DNA of 64,000 nt from Bacteroidales bacterium (GCA_016285355.1 JAEEQP010000016.1:5099-69098), one strand, 5' to 3'; shown: positions 44,431-53,846, numbered from the stretch's first letter. The notes: generated by a model from the letters alone, not told the origin. A program made the numbers and translations.

Positions 44431-45447
44431 ATGCTGCAATACCTTGTTATATTATTAGACGACACCAGCGTGGCCTACTGCCATGCTGACAATCCGCTGA
44501 AAGAAAGGCACCTGATGCCTATCGAGACCTTGGAGAAGGGCATCCTCTTCGGAATGAAGCAAAACTTGATGATTCAGTATGTCTTCCCAGACTATGCCTT
44601 GCCCGAAGAATATGCTTCTGTCATTGAGAGCATCGACAATGTGAAGATTTATCCTATTGGTTGCAAGCCTGTTACGGGCATTTCGGACAACGGAGAAACT
44701 GATGTCATTGTCGCCAACTCCGTCTCGGAGTTGGAAAAAAACACGGCGACCATCTTCGAGACGAAGATGGCGACAGTGATTCGTCTCACTTTCAGCGAAA
44801 TGCTGAAACAAAAAGATGCAATTGCAAAATTGTTCGCCTCTGGAGCAAGAATCAACTTTTGCATTACTGATGTGGAGCAATTCTCAGACGAGCAAATTGA
44901 GACGTATAAACAGATTTTGAACGAGTGGAACGCCGCTTTACTTGGTCTCTATAAACAAGGCCAATCACCTCAATTCAACCTTTTGACGAACAGGATGATG
45001 CTGGAGAAGATGCACAACTGTGAGGCGGGTGTGAGCAATATCACCCTTGCCCCGAACGGGAGTTTCTACCTCTGCCCTGCTTTCTATTATGATGAGCGGA
45101 TGAAGGTCTTCAACCAATTGAATCACCACAATCCATCATCGGATAATTCAGTTGGCGACTTGGAGAAGGGTTTGGACATCCCTAACCCACAACTATTGCA
45201 ACTCGACCACGCGCCCTTGTGCCGTAACTGCGACGCCTACCAGTGCCGCCGCTGCATCTGGCTCAATCGCAAGCTGACTTGGGACAACAACACACCCTCG
45301 CACCAGCAATGCGTAATGGCACATCTGGAGCGCAACGCATCCCGCGATCTGCTGAACGACATCCGCAAAGTTGGTGAGTTCATGCCGCAAATCGACATCA
45401 AGGAAATCAACTACTTGGATCCGTTTGAGGTTAGGAAGGAGTTTTAG
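44431..45447 (+). CDS. CXXX-repeat peptide maturase, SPASM-like partner without a radical SAM motif
   Basis: 338 aa, starting 4 bp after the radical SAM gene. There is no CX3CX2C. The C-terminal third looks like a SPASM/twitch cluster-binding region: HNCEAG...PNGSFYLCPAFYYDE, then CRNCDAYQCRRCIWLNRKL and QQCVMAH. The N-terminal two thirds (MLQYLVILLDDTSVAYC) resembles a degenerate half-barrel. This matches my recollection of the 'CXXX repeat peptide maturase' family found beside such precursors. It probably binds the precursor or delivers it to the radical SAM enzyme. Confidence 0.8.
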   Translation: MLQYLVILLDDTSVAYCHADNPLKERHLMPIETLEKGILFGMKQNLMIQYVFPDYALPEEYASVIESIDNVKIYPIGCKPVTGISDNGETDVIVANSVSELEKNTATIFETKMATVIRLTFSEMLKQKDAIAKLFASGARINFCITDVEQFSDEQIETYKQILNEWNAALLGLYKQGQSPQFNLLTNRMMLEKMHNCEAGVSNITLAPNGSFYLCPAFYYDERMKVFNQLNHHNPSSDNSVGDLEKGLDIPNPQLLQLDHAPLCRNCDAYQCRRCIWLNRKLTWDNNTPSHQQCVMAHLERNASRDLLNDIRKVGEFMPQIDIKEINYLDPFEVRKEF

Positions 45448-45452
45448 GACAC

Positions 45453-45583
45453 GCTTCGCGTCACTGCGAGGCACGAAGCAGTACATTCGCTCAATTCGTC
45501 AGATTCGCCGACAAAGAAAAACGGCGAATTAAGCGAATGAAACGAATTAGATTGCTTCACTTCGTTCGCAATGACGCAAAGCG
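45453..45583. repeat. MITE-like long inverted repeat, copy B
   Basis: Outer arms GCTTCGCGTCACTGCGAGGC(ACGAAGCAGT) and ATTGCTTCACTTCGTTCGCA(ATGACGCAAAGC); an inner inverted repeat of CATTCGCT..AATTCG / CGGCGAATTAAGCGAATG type. The outer arms match copy A at 32857-32944. It sits inside the peptide operon, between the SPASM partner and the small CXXX-system gene. Confidence 0.8.
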
Positions 45584-45631
45584 ACGATCAAGCAACAACA
45601 ATTAAACGATTAAACACTCAACAATTCAACA

Positions 45632-45901
45632 ATGAAGAAAAAAGTAGGTCAGGTAACCCCTGAAGAAAAGAACGAAATCCAACAACTCTTCGAAAGAAGA
45701 AACGGCCTGAACGAATTGGCGAAAATCCTCACCGCGGACAACACAGAGCTTTACGAGAAACTCGTCAAGGACATGGGCGAGACCGGCACCAAGTTCCAGA
45801 GCTGGTGGGACCGTATGTCACAGAAGTACAAGTGGGAATCCGCTGAAAATGGTAACTGGGAAATCAACTTTGAAACCAACGAAATCTATTTGGTAGCATG
45901 A
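45632..45901 (+). CDS. CXXX-repeat peptide modification system small protein
   Basis: 89 aa, acidic/basic and mostly helical ([40 protein letters not shown]), ending in two short strands ([14 protein letters not shown]). It matches my recollection of the small 'CXXX repeat peptide modification system protein' that accompanies the maturase; it has no enzyme motif and may be a precursor-recognition or carrier protein. Its stop overlaps the tatA start by 4 bp (ATGA), tying the Tat genes to this operon. Confidence 0.75.
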   Translation: MKKKVGQVTPEEKNEIQQLFERRNGLNELAKILTADNTELYEKLVKDMGETGTKFQSWWDRMSQKYKWESAENGNWEINFETNEIYLVA

Positions 45902-46119
45902 CACTCTTATTCATCGGCACGACAGAATTATTGCTCATCGCGGGCGTGGCCTTGCTCATCTTCGGCGGAAAGAAAGTGCCAGAGCTGATGAAAGGCTTAG
46001 GCAAAGGCGTACAGAGTTTCAAGCAAGGCATGAATGAGCCTATAGAGGAAGACAAAACGCAAGAGGTGACGGATGAAGCGCAAGCCGAGCCCAAAGAAGA
46101 AAACAGAGTCGGACAATAA
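45898..46119 (+). CDS. tatA: Twin-arginine translocase subunit TatA/E
   Basis: 73 aa. Single N-terminal membrane helix ([23 protein letters not shown]) with the conserved FGxKKxPEL hinge, an amphipathic helix ([13 protein letters not shown]), then an acidic tail. It forms the Tat pore with TatC to export folded proteins. Overlaps the CXXX-system small gene by 4 bp and tatC by 47 bp, so co-translation is likely. Confidence 0.95.
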   Translation: MTLLFIGTTELLLIAGVALLIFGGKKVPELMKGLGKGVQSFKQGMNEPIEEDKTQEVTDEAQAEPKEENRVGQ

Positions 46120-46906
46120 CCCCGACCCGAACCTGCTGACCTTCGGCGGACACCTTGAAGTGCTCCGCCGAATGTTGTTCCGCATCATTGCCGTGGTGAT
46201 GGTGTTGGCTATTGCTATTTTCTGCTTCAAGAACAAGACCTTCGAGCTGCTCCTCGCTCCAAGCCAATGGGATTTTGTCACCTATCGTTATATTGAGAAA
46301 TTTCTTCATAGACTTGGTTCCAACTTCGTCTTCAACCAGTTCCACATCAATCTGATTGCCACGGAGTTGTCGAGCCAATTCATGACACACGTCACAACTG
46401 CACTCTATATTGGACTATTGGGTGCATCTCCTTACATTTTGGTTGAACTGTTTCGCTTCATCACACCTGCTTTGTATGATAACGAGAAGAAATACTCTGT
46501 TCAAGTCGCCGCCACGATGTACCTGCTTTTCATCATCGGCGTGCTGATGTCGTACTTCATCCTTTTCCCCATTTCATTCAGGTTCTTAGGCACTTATAGC
46601 GTTTCAGGAATGGTGGAAAGCAACATCACCCTGAAATCCTACATCAGCACCTTCACTACCTTAACTTTGGTCATGGGATTAGTATTCCAACTGCCTGTCA
46701 TCGCATTTTTCTTGGGCAAATTGGAAATTGTATCGGCCTCAATGTTGAAACAATACCGCAAATACGCTTTCCTCGTCATCATGGTCGTTGCCGCCATCAT
46801 CACGCCGCCCGACTTGATGACGCTGATTTTAGTCACGATTCCGCTTTATCTGCTTTACGAAGTGAGTATTATTGTGCTGAAGCGGATGGAGAAACGGAAA
46901 GCGTAA
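46073..46906 (+). CDS. tatC: Sec-independent translocase TatC
   Basis: 277 aa with six membrane helices. The cytosolic N-terminus carries the family region [16 protein letters not shown] (HLxELR-type), then [31 protein letters not shown] and the C-terminal [24 protein letters not shown]. It recognises twin-arginine signals. In this window the obvious candidate substrate is the Cys-repeat precursor at 42725. No tatB is seen; two-gene TatAC systems exist. It ends exactly where the convergent CotH gene ends. Confidence 0.95.
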   Translation: MKRKPSPKKKTESDNNPDPNLLTFGGHLEVLRRMLFRIIAVVMVLAIAIFCFKNKTFELLLAPSQWDFVTYRYIEKFLHRLGSNFVFNQFHINLIATELSSQFMTHVTTALYIGLLGASPYILVELFRFITPALYDNEKKYSVQVAATMYLLFIIGVLMSYFILFPISFRFLGTYSVSGMVESNITLKSYISTFTTLTLVMGLVFQLPVIAFFLGKLEIVSASMLKQYRKYAFLVIMVVAAIITPPDLMTLILVTIPLYLLYEVSIIVLKRMEKRKA

Positions 46907-48532
46907 TCACTCCACCACCACCCTATCCACCTGCTGTTTTCCACCTACATTAGTCACCAAAGTATAAACACCTTGGCTCAGACCTTGTGTCGGAACGACA
47001 ATGGCTTGCACTGAAACAGCATTGGAATGCACCAACCGCCCCGTCATGTCATACAGTCTGACGAAGGCTTCAGAAGTTTCCGCAAAACGGATATTGATGC
47101 GGTCTTTGGCTGGATTCGGAAAGACTTCAACAAATTGAGTCGGCCCTTCGATGGGCTCAGGAGCCTCGATGCCCCAAGTGCCGCATCCCGCATTGATTTC
47201 ACCATCCAAATAGTGGAAACGGTTGTCCAACCAATTGCGCATATACTCAAGTTGGCTTTCATCAACGGTAAACTCAGGCCAAGCCTCATGCTCACGCTCG
47301 TATGCACCACTTTCAAGCAATTCTTCGTATTGCTTTTGAACCAGTTCCATGATATGTTCAGTGGTCAGGATGTCACTGCGCAAGCTGTTGTATCGCGTTT
47401 TGGCCGAGGCCACGAAGCCATTTTCGTTACAGTCTTGCATCAAACGGTCGAAGAAGCCGTTGCTCATCAAGCCTGCCGTGTTGTAAGTCTTGTTACCGTC
47501 GGTGTCCAAGCCCCAAATGGCATCCAAGTCCCAAGGCAAGTACATGTAGGTGCTCGACTTCTTGTAACGCGCCAAAAACAGGTTGCGTCCCATGTTGTCC
47601 ATGGCCATTAAACTATTGATAAACAGGTAGTAATCTATGGCATTGTTCTTGTCGAACTGGGCGGCATACTGCGAGTAGAATACGTTATCGGAGGCATTGA
47701 TTACAAAGTTGGTGAAGCTATAGAGGTGGTTCCAATTGATAGCGGTGTCGCTCTCGTTGGGATAAACCCATTCGTAATTGTCCCAAGTGTCTTGTGTATT
47801 GTCGTAGTCGGGCAAACTTTCGAATGTGGGAGCGCCTGGGCCATTGCCTTTGTAAAGCACGCCACGAATATCACCGTTGTATTTGCGCAGGCCGAGTTGT
47901 TTTCGGTCCATGCGTTCGGTCAAGGCATAAACGCCTAAATACTGGTTATTTATGAATAAGTCAGCATACACCATACGTATACCTGGCAAGGCATCGGGTT
48001 CGCTTTCGGCGTAAGGTAGCTGATACATCTCCATCCAAAGCTCGTTGGCTATCTTGTCACGGAGACGAAGCGGTTGCGCCCACATGGCTTCAAGGTTCCA
48101 GTCGTCGTCGCTGCGCATCCCTAAAAAAGTGGTGTCGGCCATCAAAGTGCCTGTCTCATCTGCCCACAACTCAACACGATAGGATTTCTTGTCGTACTGC
48201 TGCGAAGAAGTACCACGAATCTTGAATCCAGCGTGCATTGTAATAACATTGCCATCAGCATCGGCCACATTGATGACACCATGCACAGCAGGCGAGTTGA
48301 CAATCGGGCCATCAGTGGTAATGGTAATCAACGGCATCTCGCTACGATAATAGGTATAAGTCTCGCCCAAAACAATCATTGACTCCTTGTATGGCTTCAT
48401 ACCCTCCAAAAACCGACCTGTAGCAACGACAATCTTCTTCTCATGGTCGATGCCATACATCTTATCTAATTCCTGCGCCCTCATCGTGACTGACGCAAAA
48501 ACCAATATTGCTATTAACGTTAACTTTCTCAT
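46907..48532 (-). CDS. CotH-kinase-like T9SS-sorted surface protein
   Basis: 541 aa. Signal peptide ending VTMRAQ; CotH domain with GFKIRGTSSQQYDKKSYRVEL, LYADLFINNQYLGVYALTE-type segment and YLPWDLDAIWGLD (kinase Asp residues); T9SS type A C-terminal domain (FVEVFPNPAKDRINIRF ... KQQVDRVVVE). CotH family proteins phosphorylate proteins in spore coats; in Bacteroidota the exported versions are of unknown substrate. A decayed dispersed repeat (47143-47165) encodes APEPIEGP before the sorting domain. It lies 20 bp after relA/spoT-like gene in the same direction. Confidence 0.87.
   Translation of the reverse strand: MRKLTLIAILVFASVTMRAQELDKMYGIDHEKKIVVATGRFLEGMKPYKESMIVLGETYTYYRSEMPLITITTDGPIVNSPAVHGVINVADADGNVITMHAGFKIRGTSSQQYDKKSYRVELWADETGTLMADTTFLGMRSDDDWNLEAMWAQPLRLRDKIANELWMEMYQLPYAESEPDALPGIRMVYADLFINNQYLGVYALTERMDRKQLGLRKYNGDIRGVLYKGNGPGAPTFESLPDYDNTQDTWDNYEWVYPNESDTAINWNHLYSFTNFVINASDNVFYSQYAAQFDKNNAIDYYLFINSLMAMDNMGRNLFLARYKKSSTYMYLPWDLDAIWGLDTDGNKTYNTAGLMSNGFFDRLMQDCNENGFVASAKTRYNSLRSDILTTEHIMELVQKQYEELLESGAYEREHEAWPEFTVDESQLEYMRNWLDNRFHYLDGEINAGCGTWGIEAPEPIEGPTQFVEVFPNPAKDRINIRFAETSEAFVRLYDMTGRLVHSNAVSVQAIVVPTQGLSQGVYTLVTNVGGKQQVDRVVVE
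47143..47165 (-). repeat. Decayed half copy of the dispersed repeat, in the CotH gene linker
   Basis: GCCCTTCGATGGGCTCAGGA(GCC), three to four changes from the consensus. It is placed just before the sorting domain, as in the two other T9SS proteins. Confidence 0.6.
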
Positions 48533-48552
48533 TTATTGTAATCTTATGTATA

Positions 48553-50766
48553 TCAATCAATTCTAACTACTTCCATAATTCCATCAATGGCTTTAATCTT
48601 GAGAATCAGTTGCTCCAAAGCCTCCACATCGGAGATTTGCAGCACAATCTTGCCTTCAAAATAGCCTTCCTTGTCGGAATTAAAAACGATGTTTTTCATG
48701 TTCACCTCCAAATCCTCGGAAATGACCTTGGTAATCTTGCCCAAAAGTCCAATCACGTCGTGGCCATAGATACGGATGGTGGCTTGCGACCCTGTCTCAA
48801 TGCCGTTCCATTTCACGTTGATGATACGGTAGCCGTAACGTTGCTGCAAACTCTTAGCATTGGGGCAGGTGATACGGTGTATGCTGATGGTGCCGTCGCT
48901 GGTGACAAAACCAAACACATGGTCGCCAGGAATGGGATTGCAGCACTTGGCTAATTTGTAGGTCACATTGCCAATGTCCTCACCAATGCAAAGCGACTCC
49001 TCAGCTTCAGGTTGCAGATCTTTCTTTGTGGATTCAATCTGCTCAGGCACAATTTTTTCCGTTTTCTCGGCACTCTCCCCAAATTTGGAGACCAAGAAAC
49101 GTTTCACATCAGTAATGTCGATTTTCTCCGTTGAAATCTGATGGTAGAGTTGCAGCGAGTTCTCCAACTTGAACTCCTTCACCAACATATCGACCACGGT
49201 CTCCGAGAAGGGCAACTTCCAGTTTTTCAGTCTCCTCTGCAACATGCCTTTGCCCAACTCCGACTCCTTCAACTCCTCTTCCTTCAGGTAACGGCGAATC
49301 TTGTTTTTGGCCTTCTCCGTAACCACCACATTGAGCCAGTCAGCACGCGGCGACTGTTTCTTGCTCGTGATGATTTCCACCTTGTCGCCATTGGTCAATT
49401 CATGACGGATAGGCACCATACGCCCATTGACTCGGGCACCGTTACATGTTTCACCCACATGGGTATGTATCTCGTATGCAAAATCAAGCACCGTGGAGCC
49501 GATGGGCAACTGCTTCAAGTCACCTTCGGGCGTGAAAATGAAGATCTTATCGGATTTGTAAATTCTCTTGTATGAACTCTCAAACGACACCATAGTGGGG
49601 TTTTCCAGCACCTGCCGCACATTGAGCAGCCACTCTTCGGAAGTCTCCTTTTCACCTTTATATAAATAGTGCGCCGCCTGACCTGTCTCGGCAACCTCAT
49701 CCATGCGCGTGGTACGGATTTGTACCTCAAACCAAAGTTTGTCGTCATATTTCACCGTGGTGTGCAGCGACTCATACCCCGAGGCTTTCGGCTTCGTAAT
49801 CCAGTCGCGGAGACGTTCAGGCATGGGGTCATAGAGATTGGTGATGGCCGAATAGACAATCCAGCAGCATTCCTGCTCGTCCTTCAAGGCGCAATGGATA
49901 ATGACCCTTGCCGCCATCAAGTCGTAGACTTCCTCAAACGGCACATTCTGGGCTTTCATCTTGGCATAAATCGAAGGGATGGACTTCAACCTCCATTTGA
50001 TGGAATAGCTAAACTTGTGCTTTCCGTTCTTTTTGGTGCGCTCCAACTCAGCGTCAATGCCTTCCGAAATGCGAGAAATGAAATCTTCAGCCGTCTTTCT
50101 ACGTGCCTCATGGCTGGCCTCAATCTTGGCCTCAATCTCATGGAACAGCACCGGATTTTCAAACAGCATCAGCTTCTCTTCCAACTCAGCTTTCAGTTTA
50201 TAAAGGCCAAGACGGTGAACGATAGGAATATAGATGTATTTGATTTCGTGGAAATACTTCGACAAACGGTCGGGGTCCACATCCTTCTGATTACGAACAT
50301 CATACACTCGATGCACCACTTTCAGCAACACCGAACGCATGTCATCAATCAGGGAGAGGAACAACACTTGGAAATTATCGGAATTATAGGCCACCTTTTC
50401 CGTATCCAACTGCGAAATCTGGCTGAAGTCTTCGAGGATAATGGCCACGGTCTTGCCGAACTGGTTCATCAGTTCTCTACCGCTCACGCCCTTTTTGTAG
50501 TCAATGCCGTGAAGAAAAGCCGCAACCACAGAGATGTAGCCCAAACCCACCTCAAGGACCGCAATACGCCCCAACTCAATCAGGTGAAACATGTAGGCCT
50601 TCCCCGACAAAAGGTAGCGACCGTCATATTGTTCCAAACAAAAACGGTATGCCTTGTCAATCAATTCTAACTGATTGGGTGCGTTGATGAAAGGCTGGAT
50701 GTCTTTCAGCATCGATTCGTAGGCCTGCTGAATAGCCAATATTTCCAAAGAGGTATAGCTTGCCAT
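48553..50766 (-). CDS. RelA/SpoT-family (p)ppGpp synthetase
   Basis: 737 aa, full RSH layout: N-terminal HD-type domain (about 40-180), synthetase domain (YDLMAARVII, GYESLHTTVKYDDKLWFEVQIRT, GQAAHYLY), TGS domain (DKIFIFTPEGDLKQLPIGST), zinc/helical region and C-terminal ACT domain. The hydrolase HD pair reads HG (AAFLHGID) and the later catalytic Asp region reads KVVHRVYDVR, so the hydrolase half is probably dead and the enzyme mainly makes the alarmone. Start 11 bp after clpS; likely one operon. Confidence 0.9.
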   Translation of the reverse strand: MASYTSLEILAIQQAYESMLKDIQPFINAPNQLELIDKAYRFCLEQYDGRYLLSGKAYMFHLIELGRIAVLEVGLGYISVVAAFLHGIDYKKGVSGRELMNQFGKTVAIILEDFSQISQLDTEKVAYNSDNFQVLFLSLIDDMRSVLLKVVHRVYDVRNQKDVDPDRLSKYFHEIKYIYIPIVHRLGLYKLKAELEEKLMLFENPVLFHEIEAKIEASHEARRKTAEDFISRISEGIDAELERTKKNGKHKFSYSIKWRLKSIPSIYAKMKAQNVPFEEVYDLMAARVIIHCALKDEQECCWIVYSAITNLYDPMPERLRDWITKPKASGYESLHTTVKYDDKLWFEVQIRTTRMDEVAETGQAAHYLYKGEKETSEEWLLNVRQVLENPTMVSFESSYKRIYKSDKIFIFTPEGDLKQLPIGSTVLDFAYEIHTHVGETCNGARVNGRMVPIRHELTNGDKVEIITSKKQSPRADWLNVVVTEKAKNKIRRYLKEEELKESELGKGMLQRRLKNWKLPFSETVVDMLVKEFKLENSLQLYHQISTEKIDITDVKRFLVSKFGESAEKTEKIVPEQIESTKKDLQPEAEESLCIGEDIGNVTYKLAKCCNPIPGDHVFGFVTSDGTISIHRITCPNAKSLQQRYGYRIINVKWNGIETGSQATIRIYGHDVIGLLGKITKVISEDLEVNMKNIVFNSDKEGYFEGKIVLQISDVEALEQLILKIKAIDGIMEVVRID

Positions 50767-50777
50767 GGTTCTTGTGC

Positions 50778-51050
50778 TTAATCAATCTTGACCGTGAGCT
50801 GATGGGCAAGCAGGATGTCATAATAAGGTTTGAGTTCCTCGAAACTGCCATGCATGACGGCGCATTTGCCTTTATAGTGCGTTATCCAGGCGCAAGTTTC
50901 GGCCTGTTCGCGGGTATGATGGCACACCTTCATCAAGGTTTCAATGACATATTCAAATGTATTCACATCATCGTTGATGAGCAGCAGACTCTTCTCATTC
51001 TCAACAAGTTCCTCTTCTAAAACATCAACGCTTTCCTGTTCCTTGTTCAT
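50778..51050 (-). CDS. clpS: ATP-dependent Clp protease adaptor ClpS
   Basis: 90 aa. Family core LLLINDDVNTFEYVIETLMKVC near residue 22 and GKCAVMHGSFEEL. It hands N-degron substrates to ClpA/ClpC. Aat, which makes such N-degrons, is also in this window (15439-16221), though not adjacent. Operon with the RelA/SpoT-family gene. Confidence 0.95.
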   Translation of the reverse strand: MNKEQESVDVLEEELVENEKSLLLINDDVNTFEYVIETLMKVCHHTREQAETCAWITHYKGKCAVMHGSFEELKPYYDILLAHQLTVKID

Positions 51051-51134
51051 TTCTCAAAGTCAAATTTTCGGGGGTAAAAATACACATAATTTCCAAAATG
51101 AAGGACGAAAAAAGGCTTCAAAGTTTTTTTTTCC

Positions 51135-51142
51135 TACTTTTG
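51135..51142 (+). promoter_or_regulatory. -7 promoter element for the flippase gene
   Basis: TACTTTTG followed by CCC, 23 bp before ATG 51165. Confidence 0.55.
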
Positions 51143-51164
51143 CCCTTCGAATAACAACGTCTCA

Positions 51165-52655
51165 ATGCAGAACCGCTTCATCAAAAATATCATCTTCCTA
51201 CTGTTTCTCAACCTGTTGGTGAAGCCGTTCTGGATTCTCGGCATCGACCGTGAGGTGCAAAACCTGCTCGGCGATGCTTCCTATGGTACCTATCAGGCCC
51301 TTTTCAACTTCTCTTACCTCTTTTATATATTGCTCGACCTCGGTATCACCAACTTCAACAGCCGTGCCGTCGCGCAAGACCCAAAAAACCTTTCCAAGCA
51401 CTTTGGTGGCCTCACCGAAATAAAACTGCTTCTCGGATTGCTTTATGCCGTCGTTATTTTCGTGGTCGGCTACTTCTGCGGCTACAACGAAGGCCTGAAA
51501 CTCAAGCTGTTGTTCTGGTGCGGCCTCAACCAAATCCTGCTCTCTTTCATCCTCTTCCTCAGGTCGAACATACAAGGTCTACTGCTGTTCAAGCACGACA
51601 GCATCCTCTCCGTCTTTGACCGCGTGTTAGCCATCGTCATCATGAGCCTCGTGCTGTGGAGCGGCTGGTTCCCAAAAGAAAAGTTCAATGTTATATGGTA
51701 CCTGCAAGCCCAGACCGTGGCCTACATCGCTACCCTCATTTTCGCCCTGACCATTGTTTTGCGCCATGTTGAAAGCCTCAACTTCAAAATCAACTTCCAG
51801 TTTTTCAAGGAAATTTTGATGCAGAGTCTGCCTTTTGCCGTGCTTGTTTTGCTGATGAGTGTTTATAGCCGCATTGAGCCAGTTTTACTTGAGCGCCTTT
51901 TAGACGACAAGGGCGTGCAAGCTGGCATCTACAGCCGCGCCTATCGTCTCTTCGACGCAGGCAACAACATTTCCAACCTCTTCGCCATCATGCTGTTGCC
52001 CATGTTTGCCGCCACACTGACAAAGAAATTGGAACTGAACAACCTGGTCAAGACCTCCTTCAACGTGATTGTGGCCATGGCGGGCATCGTCATGATTATG
52101 TGCGTTTTCTACCGCCAAGAAATCATGCATCTGATGTATAACCCCGAAGAAGCCGAAACTGAAGCCGCCTATCTCTTGCGCATCGGCCAATACGCAAAAG
52201 TATTTCCTTTGTTAATGGGCAGTTTCTTCTGTCTTTCAACGACCTACGTTTTCGGAACGCTGCTCACCGCCAACGGTAGCCTCAAGCAACTCAACCTCGT
52301 GGCAGCAGCTGGCGTGGTCATCAACATTTTGCTGAACCTCATTGTCATACCTCGGTTCAAGGCGGTCGGTGCGGCCTGCACCAGCCTTTGCGTGCAAGCC
52401 GTCACGGCTTTCTTGCAATATCTGCTTGCCAAACGCATCTTGAAATTGGAAATAAACGGTCGCTATTGGTTTCACATCCTCGTTTTCCTTGTCACTGTCG
52501 TCGTGGTCACATACCTCTCCAAGCAATTGGACATCAATTGGATGATTGGATTCATCATCACTTTTGCCATCAACTGCGGAGCCATCTTCTTCACGCGTTT
52601 ACTCAGCCTGAAGGAAATCGTCAGCCTCGTTCTCCCAAAGGAAAAAAAGGCATAA
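51165..52655 (+). CDS. Wzx-like polysaccharide flippase (MVF/PST family)
   Basis: 496 aa with about 14 membrane helices. N-terminal FLLFLNLLVKPFWILGIDREVQN, polar segments such as SYGTYQALFNFSYLFYILLDLGI, and a Gly/Thr-rich ATYVFGTLLTANGSLKQ in the C-terminal half. It moves undecaprenyl-linked glycan units across the inner membrane. First gene of a small surface-polysaccharide cluster; a second promoter precedes the next gene. Confidence 0.88.
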   Translation: MQNRFIKNIIFLLFLNLLVKPFWILGIDREVQNLLGDASYGTYQALFNFSYLFYILLDLGITNFNSRAVAQDPKNLSKHFGGLTEIKLLLGLLYAVVIFVVGYFCGYNEGLKLKLLFWCGLNQILLSFILFLRSNIQGLLLFKHDSILSVFDRVLAIVIMSLVLWSGWFPKEKFNVIWYLQAQTVAYIATLIFALTIVLRHVESLNFKINFQFFKEILMQSLPFAVLVLLMSVYSRIEPVLLERLLDDKGVQAGIYSRAYRLFDAGNNISNLFAIMLLPMFAATLTKKLELNNLVKTSFNVIVAMAGIVMIMCVFYRQEIMHLMYNPEEAETEAAYLLRIGQYAKVFPLLMGSFFCLSTTYVFGTLLTANGSLKQLNLVAAAGVVINILLNLIVIPRFKAVGAACTSLCVQAVTAFLQYLLAKRILKLEINGRYWFHILVFLVTVVVVTYLSKQLDINWMIGFIITFAINCGAIFFTRLLSLKEIVSLVLPKEKKA

Positions 52656-52690
52656 TTTGCTTTTTTCATTGTCAGTTCGGGAATTTTCCC

Positions 52691-52698
52691 TATTTTTG
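52691..52698 (+). promoter_or_regulatory. -7 promoter element for the first wzz-like gene
   Basis: TATTTTTG followed by ACG, 30 bp before ATG 52721. Confidence 0.5.
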
Positions 52699-52720
52699 AC
52701 GACTTATTTCACACATAAAT

Positions 52721-53791
52721 ATGGAAGAGCAACAACGTAACACATACAGTTCCAAATACTTATGCAAACTGTTGGTGGAATACAGGAAGCCCATTCTCAT
52801 CATCTTGGCAGTGGCCGCCCTCTGTGCAGTCATATTCAGCGCACCTTATTTTATTACACCGCTTTATAAGTCCACGACGGTCATCTACCCCACTTCCAGC
52901 AATTCCATTTCCAAAGTCCTCATCAGCACGACCTACCAGTCGGAGAAAGACATCATGAACATCGGCGAGGACGAACAGACCGAACAGATGCTGCAAGTTT
53001 TGAACTCGAACCGCGTGCGTGACAAGGTCATCAGCCGCTTCAACCTGATGGAACATTACGACATCAAGGCGAACAGCAAATACCCCATCACCAAGCTGAA
53101 CAAACTCTACGATGCACGCATCAAGTTCCGCCGCACGGAATACAACGCCGTGAAAATCACCGTATTGGATTCTGATGCCGCACTCTCAGCCCGCATCGCC
53201 AACGAGATTGCCGAGATTTTTGACAGCACGATGAACCAGATGCAAAAGGAGGTTGCCATTGAGGCCTTCCGCATTGTGGAACAGGAATATAACACCCTCG
53301 TCGACGAAATGAACCGCTTGGAAGACTCCCTGAACACCTTGCGCAAACTTGGCGTGTTCGATTACGAGTCACAAGTGGAAATGCTGAGCCAACAAATGGC
53401 CGTTGAATTGGGTAAAGGCAACACACAGGGTATCAAGAACATACAGCAGCAACTTGACATTTTAGCCGAATACGGCGGTGCCTCCTACGCCATCAACGAG
53501 CGTTTGGACAACGACCGCCTGCAACTTTCTTTGGTCAAGTCGAAATATGAAGAAGCCAAAGTTGACGCCACGGAGTTCATTCCACACAAGTTTGTCGTCA
53601 CCTCAGCCTTCCAAGCCGAGCGCAAGAGCTATCCTGTGCGCTGGATCATCTTGGTCGTCACCGTGCTGAGCACTTTCCTGTTGCTCGTCTTCTGCATCGT
53701 GATTTACGACCGTTCGAAAGAATTTTTTCGTCAAGAGGCCGAAATGGAAGCGGCCAAGAAAGGAAAAAGAAAAGCCATTGAAAAAGAATGA
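52721..53791 (+). CDS. Wzz-type polysaccharide chain-length determinant, paralog 1
   Basis: 356 aa. Two flanking membrane helices (PILIILAVAALCAVIFSAPYF near residue 25 and WIILVVTVLSTFLLLVFCIV near residue 310) around a periplasmic coiled region, the Wzz/PCP layout. The motif TPLYKSTTVIYP after the first helix is typical. No tyrosine kinase domain follows. Adjacent paralog starts 55 bp later. Confidence 0.88.
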   Translation: MEEQQRNTYSSKYLCKLLVEYRKPILIILAVAALCAVIFSAPYFITPLYKSTTVIYPTSSNSISKVLISTTYQSEKDIMNIGEDEQTEQMLQVLNSNRVRDKVISRFNLMEHYDIKANSKYPITKLNKLYDARIKFRRTEYNAVKITVLDSDAALSARIANEIAEIFDSTMNQMQKEVAIEAFRIVEQEYNTLVDEMNRLEDSLNTLRKLGVFDYESQVEMLSQQMAVELGKGNTQGIKNIQQQLDILAEYGGASYAINERLDNDRLQLSLVKSKYEEAKVDATEFIPHKFVVTSAFQAERKSYPVRWIILVVTVLSTFLLLVFCIVIYDRSKEFFRQEAEMEAAKKGKRKAIEKE

Positions 53792-53846
53792 GTTAAAAGC
53801 AACAAAGAATATCAATTACAATACTCCGAAAACAACAAATCAAATC

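Noticed and set aside
49669..50670. 333-codon plus-strand frame
   Set aside because: Lies entirely antisense to the RelA/SpoT-family gene; composition reflects its complement.
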